NCBI RefSeq assembly: GCF_013409935.1
Contig: NZ_JACCCO010000003.1
Location: 124,001-188,000, forward strand
Length of the DNA: 64,000 nt
From: Streptosporangium sandarakinum
GTDB lineage: Bacteria > Actinomycetota > Actinomycetes > Streptosporangiales > Streptosporangiaceae
Direction: 5' to 3'
How positions within the stretch are numbered: the first letter of the stretch is position 1; each line of letters begins with the position of its first letter. A program made the translations under genes and the position numbers. Below, one piece after another: positions 43,819 to 53,003 of this stretch. Under the pieces are notes generated by a model. It saw only the letters and a program-made list of their open reading frames with translations, was not told where the DNA came from and did no database searches.

Positions 43819-44099
43819 TAGGCCGAGGGCGATGAGGTTGACCCGGGGACCGCCGATGTTGAACGCGGCCAGCACGAAGCAGGCGAGAGCGAGGATCAGC
43901 AGGAGAAGGGTGAGCATGGGGGTTCCTTTCGTCTCGTTCGGGCCAGCCGCGACTACCCATGATCAATGCCCTTATGCGCACTGCCCGTTCCGGGGCGGCG
44001 CGGTGCCCCTCCCGAGATCCGGCTCGCGGATTTCGCCGTGGCCCGACTCCACGGAACGGGCCGCGGCCACAGGTGCCGCGTGACGCGGTACGGGCTGAA

Positions 44100-44130
44100 C
44101 CCCGGCCTTCAGACCGGGGAGTGCGTCAAC
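44100..44130 (+). repeat. Second IS200/IS605-type right-end-like hairpin
   Basis: CCCCGGCCTTCAGACCGGGG at 44100-44119 followed by AGTGCGTCAA repeats the form of the hairpin after the tnpB relic. No tnpB sequence lies next to it. Its GTCAA contains, on the minus strand, the stop codon of the hypothetical gene at 44126. Confidence 0.55.
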
Positions 44131-44611
44131 GGATCCGCCACAGACCCTCGTCCAGGCGGAGCCCCGGCAGGCCGGGGATGGGCGCGGTGGCCGCGTACAG
44201 GATGAACCGGTCGCAGTCCTCCTCCAGCGCGGCGCGGAGCAGGCCGCCGTCCGGCAGGACCACCGTCCACAGGCCCGGTGGTTCGGCGTCGCCGTACAGC
44301 ACGTAGGCACCGAAGCGCGCGGCGAACCTCTCGGCGAACTCCCCGCGGCCCACCCGGTCGGCGAGGCGTCCCTCGACGCCGACGTCGAAGCGCATCGCGA
44401 AGTGGCCGCCGACCTCCCCATAGGCGCAGAACGCGGCGAACACCGTGTCCGGCGGGACGTCCCGCAGGTCCTCGTCCAGCCGGTCGGCGTGACCGACGAA
44501 CAGCTCGTGCCCGGCGATCCCGAAGCAGCCGAGCAGGAACTCCCGCAGCTCGGCCTCGGGGACGAGACGGGACGAAAGACCGTCGTAGCCCGTGGCGGGC
44601 GTCGTCGTCAC
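44126..44611 (-). CDS. Hypothetical protein
   Basis: A 161-residue acidic, soluble-looking protein starting GTG at 44611 (TTTPATGYDGLSSRLVPEAELREFL). It has mixed alpha/beta character, with a GYDGLSSR start and a DGGLLRAALEEDCDRFILY segment. No family recognised. It is alone on the minus strand, divergent from the YjbR-like gene. Codon use is normal for the genome, so it is probably a real gene. Confidence 0.6.
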   Translation of the reverse strand: MTTTPATGYDGLSSRLVPEAELREFLLGCFGIAGHELFVGHADRLDEDLRDVPPDTVFAAFCAYGEVGGHFAMRFDVGVEGRLADRVGRGEFAERFAARFGAYVLYGDAEPPGLWTVVLPDGGLLRAALEEDCDRFILYAATAPIPGLPGLRLDEGLWRIR

Positions 44612-44716
44612 ACGGGCACCCTACGTGCCCGTCCGGCGGCGCCCGGACCGTCGCCGGGCGACGGATCGGCGTACCGCGCCGGGAAATGTCGGGGCGCTCT
44701 GGTAGGTGTCTGGGCC

Positions 44717-45124
44717 ATGGGTGTGAGCGTTGAGGAGTTCCTGGGGATGCTGGACAGACTGCCGGAGGTCCAGCAGACCCCCGGCGGTGACTGGATCTCA
44801 CTGAAGGTGCGGGGCAGCGGGTTCGGTTACCTCTGGGAGAGGACCGAGACCGTCGGGCTGAAGGCGACGATCGAGGAGCAGATCGCGCTGGTGGCCGAGC
44901 GGCCGGAGGTCTTCGAGGTCCAGTTCACCGCGGGGCGGTTCGGCTGGGTCGTGGTGCACCTGGCCGGGATCGACGCCGACGAGCTGTTCGAGCTGGTCAC
45001 CGAGGCGTGGTGCCTGACCGCGCCCAAGCAGCTGATCGCCGCGCACGGGGTGGGTCCGGATGAAGGTGAGGCGGGGCCGTACGCGCGTGAGGCGGAACGG
45101 TCCGCGGGGCAGGCAGCGCGGTAG
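44717..45124 (+). CDS. YjbR/MmcQ-like protein
   Basis: A 135-residue protein resembling the MmcQ/YjbR fold: an N-terminal EEFLGMLDRLP helix, FGYLWERTETVGLKATIEEQ in place of the usual FAY/GKxF strands, and LVTEAWCLTAPKQLIAAH as the closing helix. The family is thought to bind DNA or nucleotides, but its role is unsettled. The ATG at 44717 is supported by the natural N-terminus. Confidence 0.7.
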   Translation: MGVSVEEFLGMLDRLPEVQQTPGGDWISLKVRGSGFGYLWERTETVGLKATIEEQIALVAERPEVFEVQFTAGRFGWVVVHLAGIDADELFELVTEAWCLTAPKQLIAAHGVGPDEGEAGPYAREAERSAGQAAR

Positions 45125-45241
45125 CGAAACGGTCCGCGGGGGAGGCCGGGCGGTAGCGGTACGGCCCGCCCGGGGCGGCGGGTGTGCGGGGCCGTTCTCC
45201 GTCGCGGGCGGCTACGGCGGCCCCATTGGGTCTCCCGGAGG

Positions 45242-45660
45242 TCACTTCCCGTCGCGGGCGGCGACGATGGCGGCCAGGATGGCGACGACGTCCGCCTCCA
45301 CCGCGGCCTTGCCGACGCCGAGCCCGGAGAGCGGGCCGGTGCCGTGCTCCAGTTCCAGCAGCCCGAGCAGGATGTGCTCGGTCCCGATGTAGTTGTGGCC
45401 CAGCCGCAGGGCCTCCCGGTACGTCAGCTCCAGGGCCTTGCGGGTCTGCGCGCCGTACGGGACGGGGTCGGGCACCTGGCCGGCCGCCGGGGGCAGCGTC
45501 GCGGTGGCGGCCCGCCGTACGGCGTCCGGCGGCGCGCCGTGCTTGGCGAGCACTTTGGCGGCGATGGCCTCCGGCTCGCTCAGCAACCCGAGTGTCAGGT
45601 GCTCGGGGCGGACCTCGTCGTTGCCGGCCGCGTGGGCCTCCCGCCGGCCCCCGACCCCGT
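45242..45660 (-). pseudogene. Clp N-domain protein lacking its N-terminus
   Basis: The fragment carries a ClpN-type repeat: EAHAAGNDEVRPEHLTLGLL, then a Pro-rich linker, then a second repeat ALRLGHNYIGTEHILLGLLELE. Its own start region is absent; upstream of about 45655 the frame turns into the antisense of a MerR fragment. Double-ClpN proteins are common in actinomycetes and normally begin about 50-100 residues earlier. Confidence 0.65.
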
Positions 45661-45671
45661 CGGGAGCCCTC

Positions 45672-45875
45672 CGAGTCCGCGGGCTCCCCACCAAGGTCAT
45701 CCGCGAGCTCATGCCCTGCTTCGTCGGCGACGGCACCGAACTCCAGGCCTGCGTTCTCGACCACCTCAGAACCCAGTACGCCGAGCTGGACTCCCGCATA
45801 GCCGACCTCACCCGGGCCCGCACCGCTCTGGGCGACATCCTCGAAGTCTCCGCCCGGGCACTCACCCACGCCTGA
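45672..45875 (+). pseudogene. C-terminal fragment of a MerR-family regulator
   Basis: About 65 codons match the end of a MerR regulator: RGLPTKVIRELMPCF (end of the DNA-binding domain), then the dimerisation helix AELDSRIADLTRARTALGDILE. The winged-helix start is missing, and the sequence begins at the junction with the ClpN fragment on the other strand. Confidence 0.65.
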
Positions 45876-46148
45876 ACCGGCCGTCACGCGCCGGGAAGCC
45901 GTGACCGATCCCGCGCGTGCGATCGTGAGGTCGCCGGCTCCGCCCCCGTCAGGCGCCGCTGAAGCCCCGGGACACGGCGTCCCTCCGGATGAGGAACCGG
46001 CGGCCGTCTTCGGCGGCGGCGGAGCGGGTGGAACGGCTAGCATTCCCGCCATGGTGGAGATCGGGACGAGGCCCCCCGTTCCGGATGCCTCCGGTCTCCG
46101 GGGGGCCGATCACCGGGCCGGACGGCCGCCCCGGTCGGGGCGATAGCC

Positions 46149-47099
46149 GTGGACGGGTTCGACGAGCGCCTGGCGGAGCACCGGCGGGAACTGCACGTGC
46201 ACTGCTACCGGATGCTCGGCTCTTTCGACGAGGCCGAGGACCTGGTGCAGGAGACGTTCCTGCGGGCCTGGCGCCGCCGCGACACGCTGCGCGACGCCGA
46301 CGGCCTGCGGGCCTGGCTGTACCGGATCGCCACCAACGCCTGCCTGGACCACCTGCGGGCCCGTCCGCGCCGTCCCGAGCCGCGCCCGGCGCCGGCCGCG
46401 GCCGACCCCGGGATCGACCCGCCGTCCTGGGACGCGGTCCCGTGGCTGCAGCCGTACCCCGACACGCTGCTGGACGCGGCCGAAACGGTCATCGAGCGCG
46501 AGACGATCGAGCTGGCCTTCCTGGTCGCGATCCAGCACCTGCCGCCCCGGCAGCGCGCGGTGCTGATCCTGCGCGACGTGCTCGGCTGGCCGGCGCAGGA
46601 GGCCGCCGAGGCGCTGAACCTGACCGTCGCGGCGGTGAAGAGCGCCCTGCAGCGGGCCCGGCCGACGGTCCGCAGGCACCTGCCCGCGCGGCGACTGGAC
46701 TGGACCCCGTCCGCCGAGCCCACCGCGCGGGAACGCGCCGTCCTGCGGCGCTACATCGACGCCGTCGAGCACGCCGACCCCGCCGTCCTGCTGGAGGTGC
46801 TGCGCGAGGACGTCCTGCAGACGATGCCGCCGCAGCCCATCTGGCTGCTTGGCCGCGAGACCTTCGTCGCGGCCTGGACCCCGGCCATGGTCGGACCCGA
46901 GGCGTGGGGGGACTGGCGGCTCCTGCCCGTTCGGGCGAACCGCCAGCCCGCGGCCGCCGCGTACCTGCGCCGGGCCGGCGAGCCGGACTTCCGCCCCTCC
47001 TGGCTCGGCGTGCTGCGGATCGAGGACGGCCTGGTGGCCCAGGTGACCACGTACGGGGGAGAGGTCTTCGGCCGGTTCGGCCTGCCGCCCGCACTGTGA
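46149..47099 (+). CDS. ECF sigma factor with C-terminal SnoaL-like domain (SigG type)
   Basis: A 316-residue sigma factor: region 2 (about 15-80; HCYRMLGSFDEAEDLVQETFLRAWRR), a linker with WLQPYPDTLLD, region 4 (about 125-185; LPPRQRAVLILRDVLGWPAQEAAEALNLTVAAVKSALQRAR), and a SnoaL-like C-terminal domain (about 195-315; YIDAVEHADPAVLLEVLREDV). Such fused domains replace a separate anti-sigma factor. The start is GTG at 46149; the ribosome site is weak. Confidence 0.88.
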   Translation: MDGFDERLAEHRRELHVHCYRMLGSFDEAEDLVQETFLRAWRRRDTLRDADGLRAWLYRIATNACLDHLRARPRRPEPRPAPAAADPGIDPPSWDAVPWLQPYPDTLLDAAETVIERETIELAFLVAIQHLPPRQRAVLILRDVLGWPAQEAAEALNLTVAAVKSALQRARPTVRRHLPARRLDWTPSAEPTARERAVLRRYIDAVEHADPAVLLEVLREDVLQTMPPQPIWLLGRETFVAAWTPAMVGPEAWGDWRLLPVRANRQPAAAAYLRRAGEPDFRPSWLGVLRIEDGLVAQVTTYGGEVFGRFGLPPAL

Positions 47100-47100
47100 G

Positions 47101-47227
47101 CCGCCCGGCATCGGGACGCCCGTACGGCGACCGTCCGGCCCTGGGACGCCTGTACGGGCGGGACCGCCCGGCCCTGGGACGGCCGTACGGCGAGACCGCC
47201 CCGCTTTGCGACGTCCGTACGGTGGGA
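47101..47227. repeat. Four degenerate tandem copies of a ~32-bp unit
   Basis: Units begin at 47101, 47131, 47164 and 47196, each of the form CCGCCCGGCCCTGGGACG followed by CCGTACGG. They fill the gap between the sigma factor and the serine hydrolase. Confidence 0.65.
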
Positions 47228-47350
47228 CCGCGCGGACGCCGGGTGACCGGTCGCGGAGAACCGTGCCGCGGCGGCCGATTCCTTTTCCGCGCTCCTCTCG
47301 TCTCACGGGTGGACGACCCCGGAACAAGAGACTTCGAGAGAGGAACCACC

Positions 47351-48451
47351 ATGACCGATCTTCAGCGTGACCTGCGGGCGGCCGTCGACGAGCTCGTCGG
47401 CTCCGGAGCGGAGCGCGGCGTGCAGGTGGCCGTCTACCGGCGGGGCGAGCTCGTGGCCGACGTGGTGGCGGGCGTCGCCGACCCGGAGACGGGCCGCCCC
47501 CTCACCGCCGACACCCCCGTCTACGCCGCCTCGACGGGCAAGGGCGTGACCGCGGCCGTGGTCCACGTGCTGGCCGAGCGCGGAACCCTCGACTACGACA
47601 TGCCGATCGCCGACGTGTGGCCGGAGTTCGCCGCGCACGGCAAGGAGAAGGCGACCGTACGGCACGCGCTGACCCACTCCACCGGGGTGCCCGGGGTGCC
47701 GGTCGGCACGACGCCCGAGGACCTGTGCGACTGGGACCGGATGTGCGCCGCGATCGCCGCCGCCGCGCCGTGGTGGGAGCCGGGCACCCGGTTCGGCTAC
47801 CACGCTCAGACCTACGGCTACATCCTCGGCGAGGTCGTGCGCCGGGTGACCGGCAGGCGCGTCTCCCAGGTGCTCCGGGACGAGGTCGCCGAGCCGCTCG
47901 GCGTGGCCGGGGAGCTGTTCTTCGGCGTCCCGGAGCACGACCTCGGCCGGCTCGCCCGGCTGGAGGACGCCGCGCCCGCGATGGAGATGCCCGCCGAGAT
48001 GCTGGCGGAGATCCCGTTCTTCCGGGTGGTCGACGGGTACACGGCCGCGCCCATGGCGGCGATGCCGGACGCCGCGTTCGGCAACCGCGCCGACGTGCTG
48101 ACCTCCGACATCCCGGCGGGCGGCACGATGACCGCCCGCGCGGTGGCGCGGATGTACGACGCGCTGCTGGGCGGGACGCTCGTGTCGCCCCGGCGGCTGC
48201 GCGAGCTGTCGGCGGTGGCGGTGGAAGGCGTCGACGAGGTCGCCGGCAACCCCGCGAAGATGGGGCTCGGCTACGCGGTCGGCCTGTTCGGTCTCGGGCC
48301 GACCGTGTTCGGGATGGGCGGCAGCGGGGGCAGCGCGGCCTTCGCGGACACCGCCACCGGGACCAGCGTCGGCGTGATGAAGAACCTCGTCTCGGCCGGC
48401 GACTTCGGCACCGCCGAGCGGATCGCGCGGATCGTCCTCGGGGAGGACTGA
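47351..48451 (+). CDS. Serine hydrolase of the class C beta-lactamase/EstB family
   Basis: A 366-residue penicillin-binding-protein-fold hydrolase. The SxxK motif is Ser61-Thr-Gly-Lys64 (AASTGKGVT), the Tyr motif is Tyr150 in GYHAQ, and GMGGSGGSA near the C-terminus stands in for KTG. No signal peptide, so it is probably an intracellular esterase rather than a beta-lactamase. The ATG at 47351 follows GAGAGAGGAA. The preceding sigma factor may control it. Confidence 0.87.
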   Translation: MTDLQRDLRAAVDELVGSGAERGVQVAVYRRGELVADVVAGVADPETGRPLTADTPVYAASTGKGVTAAVVHVLAERGTLDYDMPIADVWPEFAAHGKEKATVRHALTHSTGVPGVPVGTTPEDLCDWDRMCAAIAAAAPWWEPGTRFGYHAQTYGYILGEVVRRVTGRRVSQVLRDEVAEPLGVAGELFFGVPEHDLGRLARLEDAAPAMEMPAEMLAEIPFFRVVDGYTAAPMAAMPDAAFGNRADVLTSDIPAGGTMTARAVARMYDALLGGTLVSPRRLRELSAVAVEGVDEVAGNPAKMGLGYAVGLFGLGPTVFGMGGSGGSAAFADTATGTSVGVMKNLVSAGDFGTAERIARIVLGED

Positions 48452-48542
48452 CCGCCGCCCCGGGGACGCGCGGACGGAGGGCCCGGGCGGGACGGACATC
48501 TCCCCCCGGACCCTCCGCGCCCCTGCCGGCCGTGGACCGGTA

Positions 48543-48834
48543 TCAGGGTCCCGCCGGGCCTTCCGTGACGGGGCGGTAGTAGTCGCGCATGAGGTCGCTG
48601 CTCCACCCGGGCTGGCGGACGGGCGTCTGCGGGGCGAACTCCCGCATGTAGGGCTTGATGTCGAGGACGGGGGTACCGTCCAGCGCGTCGAGGTCGGCGA
48701 CGTGGAGGTCGCGGCCCTCGACGCGCAGCAGGCGGCAACGGGAGACGCCGAGCCGGTTGAGCCGGTGAGGGCGGTGGGTGGCGAACATGCCGACCACGGG
48801 GTGGTCGGGGTTGCCGCGGAACCGTGTGGGGCGG
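48543..48834 (-). pseudogene. C-terminal part of a TrmO/UPF0066-type tRNA methyltransferase
   Basis: About 95 codons match the second half of the family: VVGMFATHRPHRLNRLGVSRCRLL and LDALDGTPVLDIKPYM, then the usual WSSDLMRDYY end. The first 60-70 residues, including the initial GxVHSP-type segment, are absent; the homology begins right at the glyoxalase stop codon. Probably a deletion remnant. Confidence 0.65.
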
Positions 48835-49305
48835 TCAGAGTGATCGCCGGTCGCGCCGGAGAGGGTGGTCGGTGGGGATCTCCACGAGGACGATGGGCGT
48901 CCCGTCGGGGTCCTCGATCCACATCTCGATGAGTCCCCACGGCTCCTGGCGTGGTTCCCGCAGCACGCGGACCCCGCGGGCGGCCAACCGTTCGTGCTCG
49001 GCCCGGACGTCACGGACCTGGAGCCAGATCCCGGCCGTCCTCTCCGGCCGGTCGTCACCCGCCTGCCCGCCCGCTCCTCCGCCCACCCGTTCGTGGGCAT
49101 CGCCGTCCGTGCGTCCGCCTGTTCCTCCGGAGTGCGCGGAGACCTCCAGGAACCCCTGACCGAGGAAGAACACCACGCCGGGGTCGGAGGGCGGGCCGAA
49201 CTCGCGGTAGACCGCGAGGCCGAGTACGTCGCGGTAGAAACGACGGCTGCCCTCCGGGTCGGAGGGACGTATCAGAATCCGGCTGCTCAGTACTTCCACG
49301 TTCAC
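48835..49305 (-). CDS. Glyoxalase/bleomycin-resistance-fold protein (VOC family)
   Basis: A 156-residue VOC protein with two beta-alpha-beta-beta-beta modules: PSDPEGSRRFYRDVLGLAV at the start and VRDVRAEHERLAARGVRV..WGLIEMWIEDPDGTPIVLVE in the second half. A Gly/Asp-rich insertion separates them. Metal ligands are not certain. The start is GTG at 49305. The function could be a dioxygenase, an isomerase or drug binding. Confidence 0.82.
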   Translation of the reverse strand: MNVEVLSSRILIRPSDPEGSRRFYRDVLGLAVYREFGPPSDPGVVFFLGQGFLEVSAHSGGTGGRTDGDAHERVGGGAGGQAGDDRPERTAGIWLQVRDVRAEHERLAARGVRVLREPRQEPWGLIEMWIEDPDGTPIVLVEIPTDHPLRRDRRSL

Positions 49306-49443
49306 GATGGTGCCCGCCGCCAGGGTGGGCGACGCGTTCCTACCGGCGGCGCCCCGACACCGTACGGCGCGTCCGGCCCTGACCTGGACCTTGGCCGGTC
49401 GGCGGCCGGAAGGCACCGGGCCCGTGCGTGGCCGGTCGCGGTG

Positions 49444-50358
49444 TCAGGGGAGCGCGTCGCCGACGCGGGCGGTGAGGCCGAGGTACTCCTCACGGCTCAG
49501 GGCGCGGATCTCGCAGCCCAGGCCGTGCCGTACGGCGAAGCGATGCGTGTCCTCCGGCGGCCAGGGACCGGGCAGGTGGCGCAGCGGGCGGCCGTTCACG
49601 TCGAACACGAAGAGCCCGCGCAGGCTCTCGTACCGGTAGACCAGCAGACTCGCCACGTCCCTGGGCCCCAGACCGATGGTCAGCCTTTCGGCGGCCATCG
49701 GAGGGCCGGGCTGGACGCACAGCACGTCATCCCTGCCGACGGAGAGGAAGGGGCCGCCGGGCGGCCCCAGGACGGCGCCGCGCCTGGCCCGTCCACGGTG
49801 CAGTCGCCGGCGCAGCGGAGCCAGCAGGAAGGCCAGGGGGCTGAAGAGGACCAGCAGCCACTTGGCCTCCGCCACGTCCAGCAGCAGCCGGCCCAGCCAG
49901 GACAGGCCGCGCCACGTGACCCCGCCCAGCGTCGCCGTGACGTAGGCCATCATCAGCAGGCCCCCGACGCCCAGGCAGAGCACCGCGATCCTTCGCCGCC
50001 TGGACGGGCGGGGGCGCGAGCGTCCGGTGAGCCGTGTCCACCCGGGCGCACGCCTGGCGAGTGTCACCCGTACCGGCTCCGGGCGACCCGTGGGCCCGTC
50101 GTGCACGGGCACCCCTCGCGCGGACGCGAAGCGTGCCACCTCCCATCCCTGCCACTCACCCGGAAGGTCGAGGAGCACCAGGCCGTCGGCGTCCAGCGCC
50201 GCGAGCCCGCCGACGACCGCGGGTTCCCTCTTCTTGCCGCTCGCGTCGGCGAGCGCCTGCTCGTACCGGTAATGGTGGAACGCGGCGGGCGTGAGCCGTA
50301 CGGTTCGCGCGTTGGCCGGGTCGGCCGCCACGAGCGTGCCCCCGTCCCATGTGAGCAC
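49444..50358 (-). CDS. Hypothetical membrane protein
   Basis: About 304 residues. A soluble N-terminal domain (TLVAADPANARTVRLTPAAFHHYRYEQ) is followed by two adjacent transmembrane helices (about residues 130-155 and 175-195, IAVLCLGVGGLLMMAYV and LLVLFSPLAFLLAP) and a C-terminal domain (LSVGRDDVLCVQPGPP..LVYRYESLRGLFVFD). Not assigned to a family. GTG at 50358 is a best guess; the frame stays open upstream, but the region above 50440 has AT-rich codons and looks like promoter. It is divergent from recQ. Confidence 0.6.
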   Translation of the reverse strand: MLTWDGGTLVAADPANARTVRLTPAAFHHYRYEQALADASGKKREPAVVGGLAALDADGLVLLDLPGEWQGWEVARFASARGVPVHDGPTGRPEPVRVTLARRAPGWTRLTGRSRPRPSRRRRIAVLCLGVGGLLMMAYVTATLGGVTWRGLSWLGRLLLDVAEAKWLLVLFSPLAFLLAPLRRRLHRGRARRGAVLGPPGGPFLSVGRDDVLCVQPGPPMAAERLTIGLGPRDVASLLVYRYESLRGLFVFDVNGRPLRHLPGPWPPEDTHRFAVRHGLGCEIRALSREEYLGLTARVGDALP

Positions 50359-50709
50359 GGTGGCCGGACGTGACGACCGGCCGGTGTGATCGCTCCGCGG
50401 GCGGAGCTCCCCTTCGTATTCGGGAAGTGGGCCTGAGGTGTCGATCGGCGTTCCGCCTTTCCCGGAGAAGAACCCGTTTTCCCGGAGGACGGATAAAGCA
50501 AAGATAAAGTTCCGGTCGGATGACGGCGCGGACCCGGGGCGAAGCCGCCTCCGCGGCCGTGGCACGGGCCGCTTCCGGGCCCACGGGCCGCTCCGGACGG
50601 ATGAGCCGCTCCCGGGGGCCGCCCGGGCATGAGATCGCGGCGTGACCGGATGGGGACGGGAGCGGGCGGTGTTCCGCGGGAGGTGCGCGGGGCCTCGTAG
50701 AATGACGCG
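50359..50709. other. 351-bp divergent gap between the membrane-protein gene and recQ
   Basis: The AT-richer segment 50450-50520 (GATAAAGCAAAGATAAAG) is the likely promoter region for the minus-strand gene. No further features seen. Confidence 0.5.
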
Positions 50710-52713
50710 ATGTCTTCGCCTGAGAGCGGTCCCGAGCCGAGTCCCGAGCCGAGCCCCGAATCGAGCTTCGAGGTGGGGCGAGGCTCCGAGTCGCGCCCGG
50801 ACGTGACTCCCGGGACGCGTCGGCCGGACCCCGAACCGGACCCCGAACCGGACCCCGGGCCGGACTTCGAGCCGTACTCCGGCCCGGATCCCGAGGTGAG
50901 CGACGCGGCGCGAGTGCTGCAGCGCGTCTTCGGTTACCCCTCGTTCCGGGAGGGCCAGCAGGAGATCATCGACCACGTCGTCGCGGGCGGCGACGCGCTG
51001 GTGCTGATGCCGACCGGCGGCGGCAAGTCCCTGTGCTACCAGATCCCGGCCCTCGTCCGCCCGGGCACCGGCGTGGTGGTCTCGCCGCTCATCGCGTTGA
51101 TGCAGGACCAGGTCGACGCGCTGACCGCGCTCGGGGTGCGCGCCGGGTTCCTCAACTCCACCCAGGAGCCCGACGAGCGCGCCCGGATGGAGGAGGCGTT
51201 CGTCGCCGGGGAGCTCGACCTGCTCTACCTCGCGCCGGAGCGGCTGCGGTCCGAGCAGACGCTGCGGCTGCTCGGCAACGGCAAGATCTCGCTGTTCGCC
51301 ATCGACGAGGCGCACTGCGTGGCCCAGTGGGGCCACGACTTCCGGCCCGACTACCTCGCGCTGTCCACCCTGCACGAGCGCTGGCCCGACGTTCCGCGGA
51401 TCGCGCTCACCGCGACCGCGACCCCGGCCACCCACGCCGAGATCGCCGCCCGGCTCAACCTCGGGGAGGCCCGCCACTTCGTGGCGAGCTTCGACCGCCC
51501 GAACATCCAGTACCGCATCGTCCCGAAGAACGAGCCGAGACGGCAGCTGCTGGAGCTGCTGCGCACCGAGCACCCCGGCGACTCCGGCATCGTCTACTGC
51601 CTGTCGCGGGCCTCGGTGGAGAAGACCGCCGAGTTCCTGGTGCAGCAGGGCTTCACCGCGCTGCCCTACCACGCGGGGCTCGACGCGCCCACCCGGGCCG
51701 CCAACCAGGCGCGCTTCCTGCGCGAGGACGGCGTCGTCATGGTCGCCACCATCGCGTTCGGCATGGGCATCGACAAGCCCGACGTGCGGTTCGTCGCCCA
51801 CCTCGACCTGCCCAAGTCCATCGAGGGCTACTACCAGGAGACCGGCCGCGCCGGGCGCGACGGCCTGCCCTCGACCGCCTGGCTGGCCTACGGCCTGCAG
51901 GACGTCGTGCAGCAGCGCAGGATGATCGACACCTCCGAGGGCGACGACGCCCACCGCCGCCGCCTGGCCGCCCACCTCGACGCCATGCTCGCGCTCTGCG
52001 AGACGGTCGAGTGCCGCCGGACCGGGCTGCTCGCCTACTTCGGCCAGCGGGGCGACGCCTGCGGCAACTGCGACACCTGCCTCACGCCGCCGGAGGCGTG
52101 GGACGGCACGATCGCCGCCCAGAAGCTCCTGTCGGCGGTGTTCCGGCTCCAGCGCGAGCGGCGCCAGAAGTTCGGCGCCGGGCAGATCATCGACATCCTC
52201 CTCGGCCGGAGCACCCCCAAGGTCCTCCAGCACGGCCACGACTCCCTGACGGTCTTCGGGATCGGCACCGAGCTGAGCGAGGGCGAGTGGCGCGCCGTGG
52301 TGCGCCAGCTCCTGGCGCAGGGCCTGCTGACCGTCGAGGGCGACTACGGCACGCTCGTGCTCACCGAGGCGAGCGGGGAGGTGCTGGGCCGGAGGCGGCA
52401 GGTCCCGCTGCGGCGCGACCCCGCGCGGGCGGCGCGGGCCGCCAAGCCCGCCAAGGCCGCCAGGGCGCGTTCCGCCGTGCCCGCCGAGCTGCCGGAGGAG
52501 GCCCTGCCGATGTTCGAGCGGCTGCGCGCCTGGCGCGCGGCCACCGCCAAGGAGCAGGGCGTGCCCGCCTACGTGGTCTTCCACGACGCCACGCTGCGCG
52601 AGATCGCCACCCGCTCCCCGTCGTCGCTGCCCGAGCTCGGCGAGGTGAGCGGGGTCGGCGAGAACAAGCTGGCGAAGTACGGCGAGCGGATCCTGGAGGT
52701 CCTCGCCGACTGA
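50710..52713 (+). CDS. recQ: ATP-dependent DNA helicase RecQ
   Basis: A 667-residue RecQ. An unusual N-terminal tail of about 60 residues made of Pro-Glu-Pro-Asp repeats precedes the helicase core with GGGKS (Walker A), DEAHC (motif II), TATATP and the motif VI region GRAGRDG. A zinc-binding segment (C..CGNCDTC), winged helix and C-terminal HRDC domain ([19 protein letters not shown]) complete it. It unwinds branched DNA during repair. Confidence 0.96.
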   Translation: MSSPESGPEPSPEPSPESSFEVGRGSESRPDVTPGTRRPDPEPDPEPDPGPDFEPYSGPDPEVSDAARVLQRVFGYPSFREGQQEIIDHVVAGGDALVLMPTGGGKSLCYQIPALVRPGTGVVVSPLIALMQDQVDALTALGVRAGFLNSTQEPDERARMEEAFVAGELDLLYLAPERLRSEQTLRLLGNGKISLFAIDEAHCVAQWGHDFRPDYLALSTLHERWPDVPRIALTATATPATHAEIAARLNLGEARHFVASFDRPNIQYRIVPKNEPRRQLLELLRTEHPGDSGIVYCLSRASVEKTAEFLVQQGFTALPYHAGLDAPTRAANQARFLREDGVVMVATIAFGMGIDKPDVRFVAHLDLPKSIEGYYQETGRAGRDGLPSTAWLAYGLQDVVQQRRMIDTSEGDDAHRRRLAAHLDAMLALCETVECRRTGLLAYFGQRGDACGNCDTCLTPPEAWDGTIAAQKLLSAVFRLQRERRQKFGAGQIIDILLGRSTPKVLQHGHDSLTVFGIGTELSEGEWRAVVRQLLAQGLLTVEGDYGTLVLTEASGEVLGRRRQVPLRRDPARAARAAKPAKAARARSAVPAELPEEALPMFERLRAWRAATAKEQGVPAYVVFHDATLREIATRSPSSLPELGEVSGVGENKLAKYGERILEVLAD

Positions 52714-52923
52714 GACGGACCGGACATCGGCCGTGCTCCCGCGCCGGCCGCCGTGCTCCCGCGCCGCTCATCCCGTCACGCGCCCGGACCGCGTGGCCCG
52801 CGCCGCCCGGCCGTACGGCGCCGCCCGGGCCGCGCCGTCCCGTCGCACGGGCCGCGCCGTCCCGCCGTACGGCGCCGCCGGGAACGTCACGGGATGTCAC
52901 CGCAGCCACCGGAATGAGTATCC

Positions 52924-52937
52924 GTTTCACGCGAAAC
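52924..52937. promoter_or_regulatory. Near-consensus parS site
   Basis: GTTTCACGCGAAAC differs from the actinobacterial ParB site GTTTCACGTGAAAC by one base. It lies 67 bp upstream of the DUF2637 gene. parS sites normally cluster near oriC; nothing else here marks the origin. Confidence 0.5.
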
Positions 52938-53003
52938 ACGGCGAACATTCTGGAATGATCTGGAGATCTCCTGTCGGACCCCGAGACTGACGGACCGCAA
53001 CTG

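Larger units (their letters stand above)
42832..43917 (-). pseudogene. 49-residue membrane-protein gene split by the IS5-family element
   Basis: With the IS and one TA copy removed, the minus strand reads a 49-residue protein: ATG at 43917 (MLTLLLLILALACF), continuing NIGGPRVNLIALGLALWVL and ending TELIPKFGDL with TGA at 42832. It has two hydrophobic segments. The join across the TA duplication is exactly in frame, so insertion is recent. The intact family function is not known to me. Confidence 0.75.

Noticed and set aside
45901..46146. 81-residue frame before the sigma factor gene
   Set aside because: Low-complexity Ala/Gly/Pro sequence without a ribosome site; likely leader DNA of the sigma gene.
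47351..48451. Beta-lactamase resistance gene
   Set aside because: SxxK is present, but there is no signal peptide and the C-terminal KTG box is replaced by GGSGG, which fits the esterase-like branch.
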